From: JAQGMV01 sp035626595
GTDB taxonomy: Bacteria > Pseudomonadota > Gammaproteobacteria > Burkholderiales > SG8-41
NCBI GenBank assembly: GCA_035626595.1
Contig: DASPNJ010000149.1
Coordinates: 46,661 to 110,660, forward strand
Length of the DNA: 64,000 nt
Direction: 5' to 3'
Shown one piece after another: positions 58,768 through 64,000 of the stretch. The notes beneath the pieces were generated by a model, which saw only the letters and a list, made by a program, of their open reading frames with translations, made no database searches and was not told the origin of the DNA. Position 1 is the stretch's first letter; each line of letters begins with the position of its first letter. The translations under genes were made by a program, and so were the position numbers.

Positions 58768-60186
58768 ATGGATGCCAATTCTGCACAGGGGAAATCGAAC
58801 GCGCGCGGTCGTGCGCTCGTCGATTACATCGCCGGGGCGCGCAAGCGCCGATTTCCGCCGGAGGTCGTCAACGAGGCAAAGCGCGCGCTGCTCGACATCC
58901 TTGGCGTTTCGATCGGCGCCAACGATGAGGCGCCTGTCGCTGCCGTTCGCGCAGCGGCCGAATCGTGGAATGCGACCGGCAACGCGCTGATCTTCCTCGG
59001 CAGACGCACGACGCCTGCTCTGGCCGCGCTCGTCAATGGCACGATGGCCCACGCGATGGACTACGACGACAGCCATCCCAACGGTGCGGGACATCCGAGC
59101 GCCGTGTGCTGGCCCACGGCGCTGGCTCTCGCCGGCACGCCCGGTTTGAATGAACAAACGATACTCGCCGCATTCATTACGGGCTCCGAAGTCATGGGCA
59201 AGCTCGGCGGCGGCGGGATGCCGGGTGTGGGCCGCACGCTGCAGCGCCGCGGCTTTCACCCGACGTCGATCTTCGGCCGCGTCGGTGCAGCGGCCGTCGC
59301 CAGCGTCATCCTTGATCTCACCGAAAGCCAGATCTCGAGCGCTCTGGGCGTGGCCGCGACGACTGCCGGTGGTCTCGTCGGGTCGTTCGGCACGCACGGG
59401 AAGCCTTTTCACGCGGGCAAAGCGGGGATGGACGGCATACTGGCCGCTCAGCTGGCCGCGAATGGTTTTGTCGCGGCATCGCATCTCTACGAGATCGACG
59501 ACGGTCTACTGAAGGCGATCATCCAGGACGGGCAGGTCGAGGTGCCGCCGCTCGATTTCGAGTCGCGCTGGGAGATACTCGGCAACGGCTTCAAGCCTTA
59601 TGCGAGCTGTCGCGCGACGCATGCCTCGATCCAGCTCGCCCGGGAGCTCGCCCCGGCCGTCAAGGGCAGGAAAATCGCGCGCGTGCACGCCCGAGTGCAT
59701 CCGCATGCGCTCGTGACCGAGATCGATGCCAAGACCCCGCTCGAGGGCAAATTCAGCACGCGCTTCTGCATCGCGCTCGGTTTGCGCGATTACCGCCTCG
59801 TCGCATCCGATTTCAGCGACGCAGCCATGGCGGACCCGGCAGTCACCGAGCTTCTGCCCCTGATCGAGCTCGAGGCCGTGCCGGGACAACACAATTACAC
59901 CGCCTATATGGACGTTTACCTCGAAAGCGGAGAGCGCCTGCACGCGGGCGTCGAACGATGCCTCGGCCATCCCGACAATCCGCTCAGTTGGGAGGACCTG
60001 AAGGTCAAATTCGAGGGCCTGGTAGAGCCGGTGCTCGGCGCCGCGAAGGCCGCGGAGCTCTATCGCGGGGCGCACGACTTCGAACGGCCGGGCAGTCTCC
60101 AGAGACTGATGCGCATGCTGGAAAACGGTGCCCGCGATTTCCGGGCTGCGGCTGCCCCGCGCACTCTGGCTCAGCAGGCTTCATAA
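58768..60186 (+). CDS. MmgE/PrpD family protein
   Basis: 472 residues. AHAMDYDDSHPNGAGHPSAV is close to the LDFDD-H-P-S motif; GKPFHAGKAGMDGILAAQLA and FKPYASCRATHASIQLAREL follow the pattern of catabolic members. The gene opens a three-gene plus-strand unit (MmgE/PrpD, Bug, MmgE/PrpD) and is divergent from the ABC exporter. The two flanking MmgE copies differ clearly from each other. Confidence 0.9.
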   Translation: MDANSAQGKSNARGRALVDYIAGARKRRFPPEVVNEAKRALLDILGVSIGANDEAPVAAVRAAAESWNATGNALIFLGRRTTPALAALVNGTMAHAMDYDDSHPNGAGHPSAVCWPTALALAGTPGLNEQTILAAFITGSEVMGKLGGGGMPGVGRTLQRRGFHPTSIFGRVGAAAVASVILDLTESQISSALGVAATTAGGLVGSFGTHGKPFHAGKAGMDGILAAQLAANGFVAASHLYEIDDGLLKAIIQDGQVEVPPLDFESRWEILGNGFKPYASCRATHASIQLARELAPAVKGRKIARVHARVHPHALVTEIDAKTPLEGKFSTRFCIALGLRDYRLVASDFSDAAMADPAVTELLPLIELEAVPGQHNYTAYMDVYLESGERLHAGVERCLGHPDNPLSWEDLKVKFEGLVEPVLGAAKAAELYRGAHDFERPGSLQRLMRMLENGARDFRAAAAPRTLAQQAS

Positions 60187-60210
60187 ACATTCAAGGGAGG
60201 GAAAGTCTCG

Positions 60211-61215
60211 ATGCACAGGCACGTTCGCTTGCCGGCGATCAGCCGTATCTGTCTTGCGCTGGTCACTACGATGGCCGGCTCGGCCGCCGCGCTGGGCGCG
60301 AGCTGGAAACCGAGCGAACCGGTCGAGGTCGTCGTCGGCGTCAGTCCCGGCGGCGCGATGGATCGCACGGCGCGCACGGTACACCGCTCGCTCGTGCGCA
60401 GCGGCGCAATTCCGAAGACGAGCTTCGTCAGCAACAAGCCCGGCGGCGGTCATGCGGTTGCGTACGCGTACACGATCAATCAGCGCGGCAAGCCGCACGT
60501 GATCCAGGTCGCGAACTCGCCGCTGATCACGAACAACCTGATGGGACGCAGCCCGATCAGGCACACCGACGTCACGCCGCTCGCGGTCATCTTCCAGGAG
60601 ACGATGGTCTACGCCGTGAAGGACGATTCGACTGTGAAGGACGCGCGGGATCTGTTCGACCGCCTCAAAAAAGACGTCACCTCGCTCAGCTTCTCCGTCT
60701 CGAGCGGCCTCGGCACCGCGAACTACTTCACCGCGACGCAGGTCGCGCACGCGGCCGGCGCCGACAACCGCAAGCTCAAGGTCGTGAGCTTCGCGGGCGC
60801 CGCGGAAGGCGTCACGGCGACGCTCGGCGGCCACGTGGATGTCGTCATCACCACCCCCTCGGCGCTGGCGCCACACGTCAAGGCGAAGAAGCTGAGAGTC
60901 ATCGCAACGGCGGCCGACGAGCGCCTCGGCGGGCTGTTCGCCGACGTGCCGACCTGGAAAGAAATGAAAGTGGATTCTTCGCTCGCTCTGTGGCGGGCGA
61001 TCGTCGGTCCGCCGGGCCTGTCTGCCGAGCAGGCCGCCTATTGGGAGAGCGCGCTCAAGGCGATGACGTCCACGGACGAATGGAAGAAGGAGCTGGAGCA
61101 GGAGTTCCTGACGCCGCGATTCCTCGGCCGCACCGAGACGACGGCCTTTCTGGCGAGCGAAGAGAATCGCTTCCGCGCGCATTTCGCGGAATTCGGAATA
61201 CTCAAGCAGAAGTAA
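60211..61215 (+). CDS. Divergent Bug/TctC-like periplasmic binding protein
   Basis: 334 residues with a signal peptide (ISRICLALVTTMAGSAAALG), but the Bug signatures are degraded: EPVEVVVGVSPGGAMDRTAR for the first loop, SNKPGGGHAVAYAYTINQRG for the second, and no PYKG turn (VVSFAGAAEGVTATLGGHVD instead). The overall length and layout (PPGLSAEQAAYWESALKAMT near the end) still fit Bug. The ligand is probably different from that of the other nine copies. Between two MmgE/PrpD genes, gaps 24 and 13 bases. Confidence 0.8.
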   Translation: MHRHVRLPAISRICLALVTTMAGSAAALGASWKPSEPVEVVVGVSPGGAMDRTARTVHRSLVRSGAIPKTSFVSNKPGGGHAVAYAYTINQRGKPHVIQVANSPLITNNLMGRSPIRHTDVTPLAVIFQETMVYAVKDDSTVKDARDLFDRLKKDVTSLSFSVSSGLGTANYFTATQVAHAAGADNRKLKVVSFAGAAEGVTATLGGHVDVVITTPSALAPHVKAKKLRVIATAADERLGGLFADVPTWKEMKVDSSLALWRAIVGPPGLSAEQAAYWESALKAMTSTDEWKKELEQEFLTPRFLGRTETTAFLASEENRFRAHFAEFGILKQK

Positions 61216-61228
61216 GCAGGCCCGCGCG

Positions 61229-62593
61229 GTGAAACCCGACCACATCGAAGTGAGCCGCACGCTCGCGGCTCATGCCGCGAGCACGCGGTACGACGATCTG
61301 CCGCCTGCCGCCTTCGTGGCATTCAAGCGCGCACTACTGGACTTCCTCGCGTGTGCGATTTCAGGCTCGGCGATGCCGGTATCGCGCGCACTGCTGTCGT
61401 ATTTCGAGGAGACCGATCCGGCTCGAACCACTGCCGTGATCGGGACCCGGTCCAGGCTTTCGCCGTCGAATGCGGCGATGGTCAACGGCGCCAACTGTCA
61501 CGGTCTCGATTTCGACGACGGCTACCTGCAGGCCGCCGCGCATCCGGGAGGCGCGGTGTTTCCGGCGGTCCTTGCCGCGGCCGAGCAGCGCGGAGCGAGC
61601 GCGAGGGATATCGTCGCGGCCGTCGTCGCGGGATACGACGTCATGCTGCGTATCGGTGCGACGCTGCATCCCGCGATCGCCCACCGCGGGTTTCACAATA
61701 CCGCCGTCGCGGGCGTCTTCGGAGCGGCGGCCGGGGCCGCGAACCTCATCGGGCTCAACGAGCAGCAGACGCGCCACGCGCTCGGCATCGCCGGCAGCTT
61801 CGCGGGAGGCATACGCGAATATCTCGATGACGGCGCCGACGTGAAGCGCATTCACCCGGGGAAAGCGGCGCGCGACGGTCTGCTCTGCGCCGAATTCGCG
61901 CAGCGCGGCATCACCGGGCCGGGCAAGGTGCTCGAAGGACGCTACGGCCTGTTCCACAGCCACGTGAACAACGAAGTGCGATGGGAGCGCGCGCTCGATC
62001 GTCTCGGCGAGCGCTGGGAGATCGAGTCCGTCTATTTCAAGCCCTACCCCTGCTGCCGCGGCAACCAGACATTCATCGACGCGATCCGCGCTTTGCGTGA
62101 ACGGCACGAGTACGCGGTCGGAGACATCGTGCGCATCGATCTCGGCGGATACACGCACGCGATACACGGCCACGATCAAAAACACCACGACAACCTGCTC
62201 GACGCGCAAATGAGCCTGCCGTGCGCCGCCGCGCTCGCCCTCGTGTTCGGCGACGTGACGGCCAGCATGTTTCTGCCGGAAGTGCTCGAGCGACCGGACG
62301 TGCAGGCGCTGATCCAGCGCACGAATCCGTTTATCGATGACGAATGCGATCGCCTCTACCCGCAGAAACGCTCTGCATTCGTGCGCGTGGCCCTGCAAGG
62401 CGGACGCAAGCTCGAAATCCGCCTCCAGGACCCGAAAGGCGAGCCCGCGAATCCGATGACGAACGCCGATCTCGAGCACAAGCTCGTGGCGAACTGCGAG
62501 GCGATCATCGGCGGAGAGCGCTGCTCGAAGCTGATCGAGCAGGTATGGCAGTTCGAGACGCTGACTGGCGCGAAGGACATCGTCACGAACTGA
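61229..62593 (+). CDS. MmgE/PrpD family protein (GTG start)
   Basis: 454 residues from the GTG at 61229, the only start near the conserved beginning (THIEVSRTLAAHAAS-like HIEVSRTLAAHAASTRYDDL). Landmarks: NCHGLDFDDGYLQAAAHPGG, RIHPGKAARDGLLCAEFAQR, YFKPYPCCRGNQTFIDAIRA. It keeps the full LDFDD motif, unlike the paralogues at 17930 and 45752, so of the five it is the closest to classical active members. Confidence 0.9.
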   Translation: MKPDHIEVSRTLAAHAASTRYDDLPPAAFVAFKRALLDFLACAISGSAMPVSRALLSYFEETDPARTTAVIGTRSRLSPSNAAMVNGANCHGLDFDDGYLQAAAHPGGAVFPAVLAAAEQRGASARDIVAAVVAGYDVMLRIGATLHPAIAHRGFHNTAVAGVFGAAAGAANLIGLNEQQTRHALGIAGSFAGGIREYLDDGADVKRIHPGKAARDGLLCAEFAQRGITGPGKVLEGRYGLFHSHVNNEVRWERALDRLGERWEIESVYFKPYPCCRGNQTFIDAIRALRERHEYAVGDIVRIDLGGYTHAIHGHDQKHHDNLLDAQMSLPCAAALALVFGDVTASMFLPEVLERPDVQALIQRTNPFIDDECDRLYPQKRSAFVRVALQGGRKLEIRLQDPKGEPANPMTNADLEHKLVANCEAIIGGERCSKLIEQVWQFETLTGAKDIVTN

Positions 62594-62679
62594 CGAGTCG
62601 AACGAGCGTGGTTCTCGCCGACCGGCGATAAACACGAAGCGCGCCTTGAAGCAGCCTCTCTTACGTGGCCTTGCCTGTC

Positions 62680-63075
62680 CTAGCGGGCGGTTCCGCGTGC
62701 CAGTGCCGAGCTCAGCGCCGCAAGAAAATTAGGCGTGCGCGGAGGCGCGGCAAGCCAGCCGATCGCAACGCCGATCGAATTCGCGAACATGTCCGCGATC
62801 TCGAAGCTGCGGCCGGGAATGCCGGCCTGCACGAATTCGAGAGCGATGCCGAGCGCGACGAGAGTCAACCCGATCAAGGCGCGAGATCCTCGGCTGAGCG
62901 CCGCTTGCATGAACCACAGCATGACTGCGCCGTAGGCGACGAAGTGACCGACCTTGTCACCGCCGGGAACATCGGGTGCGTCGAGACGTGGCGCGATGGA
63001 AAGATAGATGACGGCCGCCACCAGCGCTACGCCAGTCACGAGCCAGAAGCGACGAAGGTTGATAGTGCGGATCAC
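62680..63075 (-). CDS. VanZ-like small membrane protein
   Basis: 131 residues with four hydrophobic helices: RRFWLVTGVALVAAVIYLSI, then GGDKVGHFVAYGAVMLWFMQ (the D-K-x-x-H-x-x-x-Y pattern), LVALGIALEFVQAGIPGRSF, and EIADMFANSIGVAIGWLAA. These motifs define the VanZ-like family; VanZ itself gives low-level teicoplanin resistance, but most relatives have no known function. Single gene, minus strand. Confidence 0.88.
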   Translation of the reverse strand: MIRTINLRRFWLVTGVALVAAVIYLSIAPRLDAPDVPGGDKVGHFVAYGAVMLWFMQAALSRGSRALIGLTLVALGIALEFVQAGIPGRSFEIADMFANSIGVAIGWLAAPPRTPNFLAALSSALARGTAR

Positions 63076-63118
63076 AGGAGTCCTTCGCGTTCGACCGCGG
63101 GGCGCGACGTGACACGCG

Positions 63119-63271
63119 CTACATGACCATCAGCAAAGCCACAGTGATGCCCACCCCGGTAAGACAGGCTGCGATCCAGATCAGCCCCGGAAGCCAGCGC
63201 TTCTTCTCCAACCGCTGTCGCGGTCTCCAACGTCTTCTTCTCCGGCGCCGTTCGATTTTGCGTTCTTGCAC
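63119..63271 (-). CDS. Small Arg-rich single-span membrane protein (50 aa)
   Basis: A short frame from a GTG at 63271 to a TAG at 63119-63121, too short for routine callers. It starts QERKIERRRRRRRWRPRQRL after the GTG and ends in one hydrophobic segment, LPGLIWIAACLTGVGITVAL, then LMVM. A strongly positive N-terminus next to a single helix fits an inner-membrane protein with the N-terminus inside. Upstream context is not clear; it could be chance. Confidence 0.35.
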   Translation of the reverse strand: MQERKIERRRRRRRWRPRQRLEKKRWLPGLIWIAACLTGVGITVALLMVM

Positions 63272-63682
63272 GCCCGCCCCCCCGGCGGCATGCTATCAGC
63301 AAATTCTCGCATCGGCTCGCTCACAGCGACGTGGAGAACGCGGTTGCATCCCCGCCGCCATGCCAGTTCAGGCTCATCGGCACCGACACTGCACTTATGG
63401 GGCCGGGCGTCCACGCCGGCACCGCCGAAATTTTGCCGCAGCGTTGTGTGACTGCGGCCGCGCCGCTGCACGCTAGAATACCGGCGAACACGGGCGCTTT
63501 GGCGATGACCGCGTGTTCGATCCGCACGCGGGCCCGGACGATGGCCCCGCTGAATGGGATTCACGTTCAGTTTTCGATTCCCTCAGTTTTCATGTCAGGC
63601 GTCACGTCCGAGATGCAGGGGTCCGTTTACTGGCCTCTTGTGATCGGACGTGGCGCATAACAGCCATCTTCTAGGCCGCCAA
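63272..63682. other. No confident gene in this stretch
   Basis: About 410 bases between the small membrane frame and the partial gene at 63683. Frames of 60-110 codons exist on both strands but lack a good ribosome site, known domains and the codon use seen elsewhere. I see no tRNA, repeat or clear promoter. Confidence 0.5.
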
Positions 63683-64000
63683 ATGGGATCTTCAGAGCAG
63701 CAGCAATTTCAGGCCACGCCACCGGAACGAACGAAGCAACGCGCCCCTGGCGAGACATTCAAGAACGGCCAGTGGCGACGGTGGCAGGAAGCAGCGTTGC
63801 TGATCATTCTGCTCATCCCGCTGTGTACCGCCGTCACGGCGATTGGCTTATTCCCGGACCTCTCGATCGCAGCAAAAGCAGGTGTCATCCTGGCCCTGAT
63901 CGCAGTCGCCGCTCCGGCGTCGCGTTTGTACAAAGCTTCATTGAAACACCGCGAGGGCATTGCACGCGAAATCACCGTGCGCGACTTGAACAGCGGGGCG
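63683..64000 (+). CDS. Hypothetical membrane protein (partial, cut by right edge)
   Basis: From the ATG at 63683 the frame is open for 106 codons to the window edge. It begins MGSSEQQQFQATPPERTKQR, has two hydrophobic segments (EAALLIILLIPLCTAVTAIG and AKAGVILALIAVAAPASRLY) and continues KHREGIAREITVRDLNSGA. The start is not certain, as no ribosome site stands out. Unknown family. Confidence 0.6.
   Translation, partial: MGSSEQQQFQATPPERTKQRAPGETFKNGQWRRWQEAALLIILLIPLCTAVTAIGLFPDLSIAAKAGVILALIAVAAPASRLYKASLKHREGIAREITVRDLNSGA

Noticed and set aside
63331..63660. Plus-strand frame of 109 codons
   Set aside because: No ribosome site, low-complexity mix of residues, no domain and no supporting neighbour.
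1..64000. CRISPR arrays, rRNA, transposases, phage genes
   Set aside because: Looked for regular spaced repeats, rRNA-like blocks and typical recombinase motifs; none seen.

Overview
This is a high-GC, gene-dense window with short intergenic gaps. It most resembles an uncultured or environmental betaproteobacterium of Burkholderiales type. The pointers are ten tripartite-tricarboxylate-type periplasmic binding proteins (Bug/TctC family) without any membrane partner nearby, four CaiB/BaiF CoA-transferases, five MmgE/PrpD proteins, LysR, IclR and Crp regulators, a proteobacterial-type GshA, and a PilZ protein. The taxonomic call is inference.

Layout. (1) 1-1.9 kb: a cut MgtC/SapB gene, rtcB, a palindromic repeat cluster and tRNA-Pro(UGG). 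(2) 1.9-8.7 kb, minus strand: the most unusual locus, a glycine-reductase-like operon with the order LysR regulator, Bug protein, grdB, grdE, grdA, grdC. Both grdA and grdB carry an in-frame UGA exactly where the clostridial proteins carry selenocysteine, and the reading frame and homology continue past it, so both are called as full-length selenoproteins. GrdE seems to lack the pyruvoyl-forming cysteine, and no grdD or thioredoxin genes are present, so the substrate may not be glycine. (3) 8.9-15.7 kb: housekeeping and small genes (bactofilin, exonuclease III, a ketopantoate-reductase-like protein, a Crp/Fnr regulator, PilZ, small exported proteins).

(4) 15.4-28.5 kb: a ten-gene minus-strand catabolic operon (old-yellow-enzyme-type oxidoreductase, LeuC/LeuD-type hydro-lyase, NMT1-like protein, two Bug, two MmgE/PrpD, CaiB, PilZ) facing a plus-strand unit of two ketopantoate-reductase paralogues and a carboxymuconolactone-decarboxylase-like protein. 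(5) 28.6-41.5 kb: a pair of divergent operons around an IclR regulator. The plus arm holds acyl-CoA dehydrogenase, MaoC, CaiB, BadH, BadI and a quinone oxidoreductase, i.e. ring opening of cyclohexanecarboxyl-CoA-type compounds. The minus arm holds CaiB, Bug, two acyl-CoA dehydrogenases, CaiB and a crotonase, fitting later beta-oxidation of the dicarboxylyl-CoA product. Related GAAC/GTTC palindromes at 25.9, 30.7 and 35.9 kb suggest shared regulation of regions 4 and 5.

(6) 41.5-54 kb: further Bug-centred small-molecule modules (VOC, cupin, RidA-like, MmgE/PrpD, two SMP-30 lactonase-like proteins, an SDR without its catalytic motif, a sulfatase). (7) 54-64 kb: a second MgtC, a TauE/SafE permease, gshA, an ABC-2 exporter pair, a MmgE-Bug-MmgE operon, VanZ-like and small membrane proteins, with one gene running off the right edge. 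No CRISPR array, rRNA, prophage or transposase was seen.
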